From SYFI01 sp046095485 (lineage in GTDB: Bacteria > Actinomycetota > Thermoleophilia > Miltoncostaeales > Miltoncostaeaceae): a stretch of DNA of 9,539 nt. A program made the translations under genes and the position numbers. Shown here piece after piece: positions 1 through 7,118 of this stretch (the first letter of the stretch is position 1; the number at the start of each line of letters is the position of its first letter). The notes beneath the pieces are model-generated. The model was not told the DNA's origin. It saw only the letters and a list, made by a program, of their open reading frames with translations, and did no database searches. Where the stretch lies: the NCBI GenBank assembly GCA_046095485.1, contig JBJTJN010000062.1, positions 1-9,539 of the forward strand, read 5' to 3'.

Positions 1-423
1 CACGCCGTCGCCGATCGGCACGTTCACCTTGAGCGGCGGCGCCTTCTTGTCGACCGTGAAGGTCCACTCGGCCGACGCCCCGCGCGAGAACAGGTTGCTG
101 GCCGAGTACGACACCGCCATGGTGTGGGTGCCCTCGGCCAGGTTGGGGGCGTCCACCACGATGCCGTCGCCGGCGCCCGCCACCTTGTCGGTGACGTTGG
201 TGCCGTCGATGCTCACCGACAGGTCGCCCATGGCGCCCGAGGTGGTGCCCACCACGATCGGGCGCTTGGCCGGGTTGATGGAGCCGTCGGCGGTGGGCTG
301 CAGCGGGTTGACCACCGGCCGGGTGGTCCACTCCACCACGAGGAACGCGGCGAGGAGGCCGACCGCCACGATGCCGGTGACGGTCACCGTGATCAGCCCG
401 CTACGTGTTCCGAGTCCCCGCAT
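1..423 (-). CDS. Membrane-anchored extracytoplasmic protein with Ig-like domain, N-terminal part (cut by window edge)
   Basis: An open minus-strand frame runs 141 codons from an ATG at 423 to the left edge with no stop, so only the N-terminus is seen. It begins MRGLGTRSG and then has one hydrophobic segment at about residues 10-30 (LITVTVTGIVAVGLLAAFLV). This is a signal anchor with a basic cytoplasmic start. The rest is Ser/Thr/Gly/Val-rich beta-type sequence: IVVGTTSGAMGDLSVSIDG near 55-73, then NLAEGTHTMAVSYSA and EWTFTVDKKAP. The ending resembles the close of a bacterial Ig-like domain and the start of another. Anchors of this kind precede catalytic domains in cell-wall enzymes such as L,D-transpeptidases or polysaccharide deacetylases, but no catalytic part lies in the window, so function is open. 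A GGAGG lies only 2 bases before the ATG, which is close for a ribosome site, so the start is likely but not certain. It lies 156 bases downstream of the phosphatase gene on the same strand. Confidence 0.72.
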   Translation of the reverse strand, partial: MRGLGTRSGLITVTVTGIVAVGLLAAFLVVEWTTRPVVNPLQPTADGSINPAKRPIVVGTTSGAMGDLSVSIDGTNVTDKVAGAGDGIVVDAPNLAEGTHTMAVSYSASNLFSRGASAEWTFTVDKKAPPLKVNVPIGDGV

Positions 424-479
424 GTCCTCCGACGCCCGTCAGCCCGCGCGCAACATATCAGCCACCGTTGCTGCCGAAG

Positions 480-530
480 GCACCCCCGGGTGCAGCACTG
501 CGGCCCGCCGGATGGCGGTGGGTGCCCACC
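480..530. terminator. Two short GC-rich hairpins in the gap downstream of the phosphatase gene
   Basis: The 156-base gap 424-579 has no convincing gene. It contains two perfect short inverted repeats: GCACCC-CC-GGGTGC at 480-493 and GGTGGG-TG-CCCACC at 517-530. Either could form a 5-6 bp GC stem in RNA from both strands. There is no U-tract, so a classical intrinsic terminator is not shown. They could end the phosphatase transcript or simply reflect high GC. Confidence 0.25.
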
Positions 531-579
531 CGATTGCGCCGTGTGCACCAGCGGCATCCCGGATTCTGCGGCGCCCCCG

Positions 580-1365
580 TCAGGTAGCCAGCGCGCGCAT
601 GAGCGCGAGCGTGCCATCGGTACCCGGCACGGCCTCGTCGGCCTGCGCGCGCACCTGCGGGTCCACCTCCGGGCCATCGGCCAGCACGCACCAGGCGTGG
701 TCCACCTCGCCGCTCGCCACCATCTCGCGCATGGCCTGCCAGGCGTCGGCATCGGTGTGGTCGTCGCCCACGTAGAGCACGCGGCGCGCCCCGGCGGCCG
801 CCACGATCGCCGCGAGCGCCGTGCCCTTGTGCACGTCCACGTCGGGTAGCAGTTCGAGGATCATCTTGCCGTCGCGCGTGCGAAGGCCGGCGGCGATGGC
901 CGCGGGGCGCACCTCGGCGCGCAGCCAACCGCCGGTCGCCGTGGGATCGGCCGCCTCGCGGTAGTGCAGGCTCACCGATGCGCCCTTGTCCTCCATCCAT
1001 GCGCCGTGCGCCGCGAGGGCCCGGGCGTCGAGCGCCTCGACGAACTCCCGCAGCCGCCCCACCGCCGCCTCGGCACCGGGCACCAGGTGGGCCTGCTCCC
1101 CGGGGCCTGCGACCTCGAGCCCGTGGTTGCCGCCCCGTGCGATGCCGGGCACCGGCACCATGCGATCGACCTCTGCCATGCCCCGGCCGCTGATGACCCC
1201 CGCCAGCAGGTAGCGACCGGCCAGGGCGGCCAGCAGCGCAAGGGCCTCATCGGTCACCCGGGCATCGGCGGCATTGGGAACGATGGGCGCGAGCACGCCA
1301 TCGATGTCGAACAGCAGGGCGCTCTGGCCCGGGTGGTCGCGCAGGTCGTGGATGGCGTCGCTCAC
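580..1365 (-). CDS. otsB: Trehalose-6-phosphate phosphatase-like HAD hydrolase
   Basis: This 261-residue protein fits the HAD superfamily, type IIB cap, trehalose-phosphatase group, which dephosphorylates trehalose 6-phosphate in the cytoplasm. Motif I is DIDGVLAPI with D20 as predicted nucleophile and D22 as acid/base. ISGR at 58-61 supplies the motif II Ser. GNHGLE at 79-84 and EDKGASVSLHYR at 125-136 are family-typical cap and substrate segments. K180 in a HKG step and GDDHTDADAW at 200-209 give the Lys and Mg-binding acids of motifs III and IV. Length is normal for the family. The start is GTG, with no clear Shine-Dalgarno before it. No trehalose-phosphate synthase (otsA) is in the window, so a related sugar-phosphate substrate such as glucosylglycerate or mannosylglycerate phosphate remains possible. 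It is divergent from a TetR-type regulator that may control it. Confidence 0.85.
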   Translation of the reverse strand: MSDAIHDLRDHPGQSALLFDIDGVLAPIVPNAADARVTDEALALLAALAGRYLLAGVISGRGMAEVDRMVPVPGIARGGNHGLEVAGPGEQAHLVPGAEAAVGRLREFVEALDARALAAHGAWMEDKGASVSLHYREAADPTATGGWLRAEVRPAAIAAGLRTRDGKMILELLPDVDVHKGTALAAIVAAAGARRVLYVGDDHTDADAWQAMREMVASGEVDHAWCVLADGPEVDPQVRAQADEAVPGTDGTLALMRALAT

Positions 1366-1525
1366 GGCGGGTGACGCTAACAGCGCGCCATTCGTGAATT
1401 ATCGGACGGAACGGTCTGCGCATCCGTATCCGTGAGGCGTATAACGTCAACGTAAGATCACCTCAGCGCCGCGTGCTCGTTCCCCCGCCCGCATGCGATC
1501 AGCGCACAGCGACTGTCGGAGAGTC
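1366..1525. promoter_or_regulatory. Divergent promoter region between the phosphatase and TetR genes
   Basis: This 160-base gap is visibly richer in A/T than its surroundings and must hold the start signals of two divergent genes. On the plus strand, TATAAC at 1440-1445 looks like a -10 element for the regulator, with only a poor -35 about 17 bases upstream. On the minus strand, GATAAT (1403-1398) lies about 33 bases before the phosphatase GTG and would give a leader of roughly 25 bases. Both calls rest on single hexamers and are weak. A GGAGAG at 1518-1523 is the likely ribosome site for the regulator. Confidence 0.4.
1406..1433. promoter_or_regulatory. Candidate TetR-type operator (interrupted inverted repeat)
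   Basis: The left arm ACGGAACGG (1406-1414) and right arm CCGTATCCGT (1424-1433) are reverse complements except for one extra base. They flank a 9-base centre containing the palindrome TGCGCA. Size (28 bp) and position suit a TetR-family dimer site. It would overlap the -35 or spacer regions of both weak promoter candidates and so could control both genes. This is inference from symmetry and position only. Confidence 0.3.
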
Positions 1526-2134
1526 ATGCCCACCATGCCCACTGAGAAGCACGCCACACCCGTTCGCCGTCCCCGGGGCCGCCCGCGCGACCCGCGCGTG
1601 GAGGGCGCCGTGCTCGTCGCCACTCGCGAGCTGCTGCTGGAGCGCGGCTACGGCGGGCTCACCATCGCCGCCGTGGCCGACATGGCAGGCGTGGGCAAGG
1701 GCACCATCTACCTGAGGTGGCCCGACAAGGAGGCCCTCGTGGTGGGCGCGCTCGCCGCGGCGTGGAGCCCCATCGACGATCCCGACACCGGCAACCTGCG
1801 CGACGACCTGCTCGCCGTGATGACCGGATCAATGCGCGAGCTCAACGGTCGCGAGGGCCGCCTGCTCTTCGAGATCATTCCGGAGCTCTCGCGCTGTGAC
1901 GCCCTCAGGGCCTACTGGAGCAACGAGATCGCGCGGCCGTGGGCCACCGCTGTGATGGCCTGCCTGGCCCGCGGCGTGGAGCGCGGCGAGATGCGCGGCG
2001 ACGTGGACCTGATGCAGGCCTACCAGATGCTCATGAGCCCGCTGGTCACCGTGGGCGCCATGGACGAGAAGAAGATCACCACCAAGCAGGTGACCACCTG
2101 GGTGGACATCTTCCTCAGGGGCGCCGCGCCCTAG
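1526..2134 (+). CDS. TetR/AcrR-family transcriptional regulator
   Basis: A 202-residue protein of usual TetR length. A basic, Pro/Arg-rich N-terminal arm (VRRPRGRPRDPRV, about 13-25) leads into the TetR_N DNA-binding domain at about 26-72. Its helix-turn-helix is LTIAAVADMAGVGKGTIYLRW (45-65), including the signature GVGKGTIYLRW, followed by PDKEALV. The rest is a mostly helical C-terminal ligand and dimer domain with no recognisable ligand signature. TetR proteins are usually repressors that leave DNA when they bind a small molecule, often regulating themselves and a divergent neighbour, here the trehalose-phosphatase gene. Two ATGs compete: 1526 (GGAG 4 bases upstream) and 1535 (13 bases). 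An ATG at 1493 is in frame but would add residues with no family similarity. It ends convergently 36 bases from the complex I operon, which it need not regulate. Confidence 0.88.
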   Translation: MPTMPTEKHATPVRRPRGRPRDPRVEGAVLVATRELLLERGYGGLTIAAVADMAGVGKGTIYLRWPDKEALVVGALAAAWSPIDDPDTGNLRDDLLAVMTGSMRELNGREGRLLFEIIPELSRCDALRAYWSNEIARPWATAVMACLARGVERGEMRGDVDLMQAYQMLMSPLVTVGAMDEKKITTKQVTTWVDIFLRGAAP

Positions 2135-2138
2135 GGCG
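2127..2138. repeat. 12-bp perfect palindrome over the TetR gene stop codon
   Basis: CGCCCTAGGGCG is its own reverse complement and contains the TAG stop of the regulator (2132-2134). It may be part of the transcription end of the regulator gene, but a palindrome without a loop forms a poor hairpin and no U-tract follows. Confidence 0.35.
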
Positions 2139-2151
2139 GCGCCGCGGCCCG

Positions 2152-2175
2152 CCTAGGGCAGCAGCATGCCCTAGG
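2152..2175. terminator. Hairpin between convergent TetR and nuoN genes, probable bidirectional terminator
   Basis: A perfect 9-bp stem (CCTAGGGCA pairing with TGCCCTAGG) closes a 6-base loop GCAGCA. One arm includes the TAG stop of nuoN (2173-2171), so the complex I transcript would fold exactly at its coding end, and the regulator transcript 18 bases after its stop. There is no U-tract on either strand, as is common for GC-rich genomes. This makes it a structural candidate and not a proven terminator. Confidence 0.55.
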
Positions 2176-3619
2176 GAATCAGCAGTGCGCGGGCAGCCCC
2201 TGCGCAGAGGTCGAGCAGCGGCTGCGCCCAGATGGCCAGCGCGATGATGGCCACGGCTCCGGCCACGGCCACCGACGCCACCGACAGCGGCACGCGCAGC
2301 CTGCGCGCGGGCCGGGTGCCCTCGGGTGACGGCGACCACATGACAATGACCACTCGCAGGTAGTAGACCACGCTCACCACGCTGGCCAGCGCGCCCACAA
2401 TGGCCAGCCAGCTCATGCCGGCGTCCACCGCCGACCCGAACAGCAGGAACTTGCCCACGAACCCGGCCAGGGGCGGGAAGCCCGCGAGGGAGATCATCGC
2501 GAGGGTCATCACCACGCCGGCCCAGGGGCGCGCGCGCCCGAACCCGGTGAAGGCCACCAGGGTGTCGCCGGCCTCCACCTCGCGCTCGCGCAGCATCACC
2601 ACGGCGAACGCCGCGAGGGTCATCGCCACGTAGGCGAACAGGTAGTAGATGAGCGCCTCGGCGCCGGCAGCAGTGCCCACGGCCACGCCGATCAGCAGGT
2701 AGCCCGCCTGCGCCACGCTCGACCACGCGAGCATGCGCTTGACGTTCTGCTGCATGAGCGCGCCCACGTTGCCCACCACCATGGTCACCACGGCGAGGGC
2801 GCCGATGAGCGCGCGCCAGTCGCCCGACGCCTGCTGGGTGGCCCCGGTGAACACCAGCAGGAACGCCCCCATGGCGGCCACCTTGGTGCCCGTGCTCATG
2901 AAGGCCGTGACCGGCGTGGGGGCGCCCTGGTACACGTCGGGGGTCCACATGTGGAATGGCACGGCGCTGGCCTTGAAGCCCAGCGCCACCACGATCAGCA
3001 CGATGGCCGCCACCAGCAGCGGCTCGGTAAGCAGGCCGTCCATGGTGTCGAGCTTCAGCGCGATTCCGGTGAGCGACGTGGTGCCCGTGGCGCCGTAGAG
3101 CAGCGCGAAGCCGTAGATGAGGATCGCCGTGCCGATCGAGCCCGTGATCAGGTACTTGAGCCCGCTCTCGAGCGACCTCTCGCGCGACACCTCGATGGCG
3201 CAGAGGATGTACAGCGCCACCGACAGCAGCTCGATGCCGATGAACAGCGTGATGAGGTCGCCGCTCATCACCGTGAGCATCATCCCCGTGGCGGCGGCCA
3301 GCACCAGGCCCACGAACTCCGGGCGGCGTCCGGCAGCCGAGGGCTCGCCCCACGAGAAGAGGATCGCCGCGAGCGCCGCGGGAAGGATGATCCACGTGAG
3401 CAGCAGTCCGAAGCGGTCGATGCGCAGCTCACCCGAGAACGCCACCTGGCGCTCGCCCCACTGGGCCACGGCGATGGCCAGCGTGGCCACGATTCCCGCG
3501 AAGCCCACCCACTCGGGAAGGCGGCGCCACGTGGACGGCAGCGGCACCACGGCCAGCACCAGCGCCAGCACCGTGGCCGCGCTCATCACGTAGAGGGTGA
3601 GTGCTGCGCCGGCGTTCAC
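2171..3619 (-). CDS. nuoN: NADH-quinone oxidoreductase subunit N (complex I antiporter-like subunit)
   Basis: A 482-residue, multi-spanning inner-membrane protein and the last gene of the complex I operon. NuoN is one of three Mrp-antiporter-like subunits that move protons when NADH reduces quinone. It has FIGIELLSVALY (E130, the TM5 Glu), GLKYLITGS (K155), FKASAVPFHMWTPDVY (K216, H223), GAPTPVTAFMSTGTK (K246), NVKRMLAWSSVAQAGYLL, and GFPPLAGFVGKF (K390, the TM12 Lys). The charged residues match E. coli E133, K158, K217, K247 and K395 closely in spacing, so the channel looks intact. The frame stays open upstream to 3799, but the GTG at 3619 is chosen. It forms a GTGA overlap with the nuoM stop, has GGGGA 9 bases upstream, and the first residues run straight into a membrane helix as in the family. 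Confidence 0.95.
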   Translation of the reverse strand: MNAGAALTLYVMSAATVLALVLAVVPLPSTWRRLPEWVGFAGIVATLAIAVAQWGERQVAFSGELRIDRFGLLLTWIILPAALAAILFSWGEPSAAGRRPEFVGLVLAAATGMMLTVMSGDLITLFIGIELLSVALYILCAIEVSRERSLESGLKYLITGSIGTAILIYGFALLYGATGTTSLTGIALKLDTMDGLLTEPLLVAAIVLIVVALGFKASAVPFHMWTPDVYQGAPTPVTAFMSTGTKVAAMGAFLLVFTGATQQASGDWRALIGALAVVTMVVGNVGALMQQNVKRMLAWSSVAQAGYLLIGVAVGTAAGAEALIYYLFAYVAMTLAAFAVVMLREREVEAGDTLVAFTGFGRARPWAGVVMTLAMISLAGFPPLAGFVGKFLLFGSAVDAGMSWLAIVGALASVVSVVYYLRVVIVMWSPSPEGTRPARRLRVPLSVASVAVAGAVAIIALAIWAQPLLDLCAGAARALLIP

Positions 3620-5199
3620 GGCCGCACTTCCCCGACGCCGGACGTCGCCGCCGATCCCGCGCCCACGGCCGCCGCGCGGTCGCGCAGCACGCCGATCTGC
3701 TCGATCGGGCGGTCGAGCGCGATCTGCGCCGGCGCCACCGCCAGGTCGGTGCTGGCCTTGGTGGGCTGCACGATGCTGTTGGGCCACACGGCGATCCACA
3801 GCATCATCAGGATGAGGGGCACGAGGATGATGGCGTCACGCCGCGTCATCTCGGCGGCCTTGCCGCCGTCCTGCACGCCGCGCACCGGGCCGTTCATGGT
3901 GCCCTGGTACATGCGCAGCATGTAGACCGCGGCGTAGATGACGCCGAGCATGGCGATCACGGCCATCCACGAGTACTGGTCGAACACCCCGCCGAGGATG
4001 AAGAACTCGCCCACGAAGGCGTTGGACCCCGGCAGCGCCAGCGCCGCCATGGTGACGAACAGGAACGCCACGGCCAGGCGCGGCGCGCCCTTGGCCAGCC
4101 CGCCCAGGCGGTCGATGTCCTCGGTGCCGGTGCCGCGCGCCAGGATCATCACGATCACGAACGCCGCCGCGGCCACGATGCCGTGGTTGATCATCTGCAG
4201 CACGGCGCCCTGCGCGGCCAGGCGGTCGATCACGATGATGCCCAGCACGATGAACCCCAGGTGCGCCACGCTCGAGTAACCCACGAGCAGGCGCATGGTG
4301 GGCGCGCGCCAGGCGAGCAGCGATCCGTAGACGATTCCGATGAGCGCCAGGATTGCCACCGGGATGAGCAGGTTGCCGATGCCCTCCGGGAACATCGGCA
4401 CGCCCACGCGCAGCAGGCCGTACACGCCGGCCTTGCTCATGACCGCCGCCAGCAGGATGGTGACCACGATGGGCGCCTGCGAGTACACCCGGGGCAGCCA
4501 GCCATGGAACGGCCAGAGGGGGATCTTGATGGCGAAGGCCAGCAGGAACCCCGCCAGCAGCACCGTGGCGGTGGCCTCGCCGTAGGGCACGCCCATGAGG
4601 TCGCGCATCAGGAACGACAGCTGGCCGGTGTGGTCCATGGCGATGATGCCCGTGGCCACGATGGCCACCAGCATGAGCAGCGACCCCACCATGGTGTAGG
4701 CCACGAAGATCATTCCGGCGCTTCGCCGCTCGCTTCCGCCCCAGTTCCAGATGAGCAGCGCGAACGGGATGAGCATGAACTCCCAGAACACGTAGAAGAG
4801 GATCAGGTCGCCGGCGGTGAACAGCCCCAGCAGCCCGGCCTCGGCCAGCATGATGAGCGCCAGGAAGATTCCCCCGCGCTGCTGCGGCAGGCGCTGGCAG
4901 GCGAGGATCACCCCCAGCGTGAAGATGACGGTGGTGAGTAGCACCAGCCATATGGAGATTCCATCGACCCCGACATCCCACGACACCCCGGCCGCGGGGA
5001 TCCAGTCGAGGTGGTCCACCTGCTGCAGCACCGCGAGGTCGCGGTCGAACAGCGCCAGCACCACGATGGACGCCGCGAGCGCCAGGAACGACCCCACCAG
5101 CGCGATGCCCCGGGCCGCGCGCCGATCGCGCGCCGGCACGAATGCCAGCACCAGCGCGGTGACCAGCGGAATCAATATGAGGGTGGACACCCAGGGCAT
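3616..5199 (-). CDS. nuoM: NADH-quinone oxidoreductase subunit M (complex I antiporter-like subunit)
   Basis: A 527-residue, strongly hydrophobic protein matching NuoM, the middle antiporter-like proton channel of complex I. Family blocks in order: WDVGVDGISIWLVLLT (74-89); LILFYVFWEFMLIPF with the TM5 Glu E140; FAIKIPLWPFHGWLPRVY with K225 and H232; APIVVTILLAAVMSKAGVYGLLR; LLVGYSSVAHLGFIVLG; MINHGIVAAAAF; and GSNAFVGEFFILGG, which carries the Glu that NuoM uses where NuoL and NuoN have Lys. All key charged positions are kept. After the last helix comes a hydrophilic tail of about 50 residues, Ala/Pro/Gly-rich with an ALDRPIEQIG stretch, which makes the protein slightly longer than typical NuoM. 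The ATG overlaps the nuoL stop as TGATG (1 base), and its own TGA overlaps the nuoN GTG, so translation is likely coupled on both sides. Confidence 0.96.
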   Translation of the reverse strand: MPWVSTLILIPLVTALVLAFVPARDRRAARGIALVGSFLALAASIVVLALFDRDLAVLQQVDHLDWIPAAGVSWDVGVDGISIWLVLLTTVIFTLGVILACQRLPQQRGGIFLALIMLAEAGLLGLFTAGDLILFYVFWEFMLIPFALLIWNWGGSERRSAGMIFVAYTMVGSLLMLVAIVATGIIAMDHTGQLSFLMRDLMGVPYGEATATVLLAGFLLAFAIKIPLWPFHGWLPRVYSQAPIVVTILLAAVMSKAGVYGLLRVGVPMFPEGIGNLLIPVAILALIGIVYGSLLAWRAPTMRLLVGYSSVAHLGFIVLGIIVIDRLAAQGAVLQMINHGIVAAAAFVIVMILARGTGTEDIDRLGGLAKGAPRLAVAFLFVTMAALALPGSNAFVGEFFILGGVFDQYSWMAVIAMLGVIYAAVYMLRMYQGTMNGPVRGVQDGGKAAEMTRRDAIILVPLILMMLWIAVWPNSIVQPTKASTDLAVAPAQIALDRPIEQIGVLRDRAAAVGAGSAATSGVGEVRP

Positions 5200-7115
5200 C
5201 AGGACGTCCCCGCCAGCACGAGGGCGATCACGATGCCGGCCAGGCTGATGCCCAGCACCATCCAGAAGGTGTACGCGCGCACCATGCCGCTCTGCGACGC
5301 GCTCACCACGCGCGACGCCCCGCGCACCACGGCCACGGTGCCGGTGATCAGCCCCTGCGGCCCATCGGGCTCCACCTTGGTGGCCATCACGTCGGCCACC
5401 TCGCGGCTGGGGTCGACGAACAGGTCGTCATAGGCCCGGTCGAACTCCCAGGCGTCACCCATCACGCGGCGCGGGCCCGCGGCCACGCCTGCCAGGCGCT
5501 TCCTGCGGTCGGGGTCGGCGCCGAACAGCCACCAGGCCAGCGCGATGCCGCCGAAGGCCGCCACCAGTGACACGACGATGGTGATCACCTCGGCGGTGTG
5601 GGTGGGCTCGATGATCTCCGGACCCGTGCCCAGCACCGGCGCGAGCCAGGTGTCGAGCTCGCGCCAGCCGAAGGGCACCTGCAGCCAGCCGCCCACGATG
5701 CTGAGGATTCCCAGGATCACCACGGGCACGGACATCCACCAGCGCGACGGGTGCGGCTTCGGGTTGTACCCGCCATCGGGCTCGGGGCCGAAGAACGCGC
5801 GGAACAGCAGCCGGAACATGTACAGCGCGGTGAGGAACGCCCCCACCACGCCCACCACCCAGCAGAACACCCCGAAGCCGCCGTAGGCCAGCGCGCTCGA
5901 GAGCACGTCGTCCTTGGCGAAGAAGCCCGCGAAGCCGGGGATGCCCGCGATTGCCAGGCAGCCCGCGCCCATGCCGAAGAACGCCACGCGCAGGTACTTG
6001 CGAAGCCCGCCCATCGCATCGAGGCTCTGCTCGTCGTTCAGGGCGTGGATGATGATGCCCGCCGCCAGGAACAGCGCCGCCTTGTAGAAGGCGTGCGCCA
6101 TGAGCATGAACATGCCGCTGGCGTAGGCGCCCAGGCCCACGGCCATCACCATGTAGCCCACCTGGCTCACGGTGCTCCAGGCCAGCACGCGCTTGATGTC
6201 CACCTGCTGCAGCGCCACGGTGGCGGCCAGCAGCAGGGTGATGGCGCCCACGAAGGCCACGATGTCGCCGGCCAGCCATGAGAGATCGAAGAACGCGTGG
6301 CAGCGCACGATCAGGTACACGCCGGCGGTGACCATGGTGGCGGCGTGGATCAGCGCGCTCACCGGGGTGGGGCCCTCCATGGCGTCGGGCAGCCATGTGT
6401 GCAGCGGCACCTGCGCGCTCTTGGCCGCCGCGCCCACGAACAGCAGCAGGCAGATCGCCAGCGCGGTGCCCGACTGCGCGCCCATCTCGGGGGCCTTGGC
6501 GAAGGCCTCGCCGTAGTCGAGCGTGCCGAGGGTGCGCAGGATCAGGAAGGCGCCCAGCACCAGGCCGGCGTCGCCGATCACGTTGATCACGAAGGCCTTC
6601 TTCGCGGCGGCCACCGCGGAGGGCCGCTGGTACCAGAACCCGATGAGCAGGTATGACGCCAGGCCCACGAACGCCCAGCCCACGATGAGGAAGAAGAAGT
6701 TGGCGGCGAGCACCAGCAGCAACATGGCGAACACGAACAGGTTCATGCACGCGAAGAACCGCCGGTAGTCGCGGTCGTGCTCCATGTACTCCACCGAGTA
6801 CAGGTGGATGAGGAACCCCACCCCGGTGATGATGAGCATCATCATCACGCTGAGCGGATCGACGAGGATCGCCAGGTTCACGTCCACGCCGCCGATGGAG
6901 ATCCACTCGAAAGCGCTCGAGGTGAACGCCCGGTCGTCGGCGGCGTTGCCGAGCAGCCCGGCGAAGATGATCGCCGAGAGGATGAACGCGATGAGGATGC
7001 TGCCCACGCCCAGCACGCGCGTGACGGCGTGCGGCGGCTCCTTGGGCCAGCCGACAAGCACCAGGCCGCTGATCAGCGGCACCACCAGCACGATCCATGC
7101 GAGAGCGGTGGCCAC
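5199..7115 (-). CDS. nuoL: NADH-quinone oxidoreductase subunit L (complex I antiporter-like subunit), lacking the TM5 glutamate
   Basis: A 638-residue, multi-helix protein matching NuoL, the distal antiporter-like subunit whose C-terminal lateral helix braces the membrane arm. Clear blocks: VDPLSVMMMLIITGVGFLIH (85-104), HLYSVEYMEHDRDYRRFFA, SYLLIGFWY, KKAFVINVIGDAG (172-184), AKSAQVPLHTWLPDAMEGP with K232 (E. coli K229), TPVSALIHAATMVTAGVYL, HAFYKAALFLAAG, and GIPGFAGFFAKDD, which holds the TM12 Lys. The C-terminus carries an amphipathic stretch and a final hydrophobic anchor, as expected. The oddity is GWAFVGLASYLL: residue 148 is Ala (codon GCG at 6674-6672) where the family has Glu (WExVGL, E. 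coli E144). The reading frame is otherwise clean. It starts at GTG, 3 bases after the nuoK stop with AAGGGC upstream, and ends in a TGATG overlap with nuoM. Confidence 0.95.
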   Translation of the reverse strand: MATALAWIVLVVPLISGLVLVGWPKEPPHAVTRVLGVGSILIAFILSAIIFAGLLGNAADDRAFTSSAFEWISIGGVDVNLAILVDPLSVMMMLIITGVGFLIHLYSVEYMEHDRDYRRFFACMNLFVFAMLLLVLAANFFFLIVGWAFVGLASYLLIGFWYQRPSAVAAAKKAFVINVIGDAGLVLGAFLILRTLGTLDYGEAFAKAPEMGAQSGTALAICLLLFVGAAAKSAQVPLHTWLPDAMEGPTPVSALIHAATMVTAGVYLIVRCHAFFDLSWLAGDIVAFVGAITLLLAATVALQQVDIKRVLAWSTVSQVGYMVMAVGLGAYASGMFMLMAHAFYKAALFLAAGIIIHALNDEQSLDAMGGLRKYLRVAFFGMGAGCLAIAGIPGFAGFFAKDDVLSSALAYGGFGVFCWVVGVVGAFLTALYMFRLLFRAFFGPEPDGGYNPKPHPSRWWMSVPVVILGILSIVGGWLQVPFGWRELDTWLAPVLGTGPEIIEPTHTAEVITIVVSLVAAFGGIALAWWLFGADPDRRKRLAGVAAGPRRVMGDAWEFDRAYDDLFVDPSREVADVMATKVEPDGPQGLITGTVAVVRGASRVVSASQSGMVRAYTFWMVLGISLAGIVIALVLAGTS

Positions 7116-7118
7116 GGG

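Noticed and set aside
29..849. Plus-strand open frames over the left end
   Set aside because: They are Ala/Arg/Pro/Ser-rich or His-rich shadows of the envelope-protein and phosphatase genes on the minus strand.
1493..1525. Earlier ATG for the TetR gene at 1493
   Set aside because: No ribosome site precedes it and the extra 11 residues do not look like a TetR N-terminus. GGAGAG at 1518-1523 would lie inside the gene.
3620..3799. Upstream extension of nuoN to an earlier start at 3799
   Set aside because: It would overlap nuoM by about 180 bases and add an Arg-rich segment foreign to NuoN. The GTG at 3619 has a ribosome site and a GTGA coupling overlap.
2951..3925. Plus-strand open frame (324 codons) antisense to nuoN and nuoM
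   Set aside because: Compositionally a shadow of GC-rich codons with no recognisable domain, and it spans two real genes on the other strand.
3601..4941. Long plus-strand open frame (446 codons) antisense to nuoM
   Set aside because: Its product is a low-complexity mix of His, Arg, Gly, Asp and Gln, typical of the reverse frame of a GC-rich membrane protein gene. The opposite strand encodes unmistakable NuoM.
6661..6690. Frameshift as explanation for the missing Glu in NuoL
   Set aside because: The residues on both sides (FFFLIVGW and FVGLASYLLIGFW) are in frame and family-like, so only a substitution, real or a sequencing error, can explain it.
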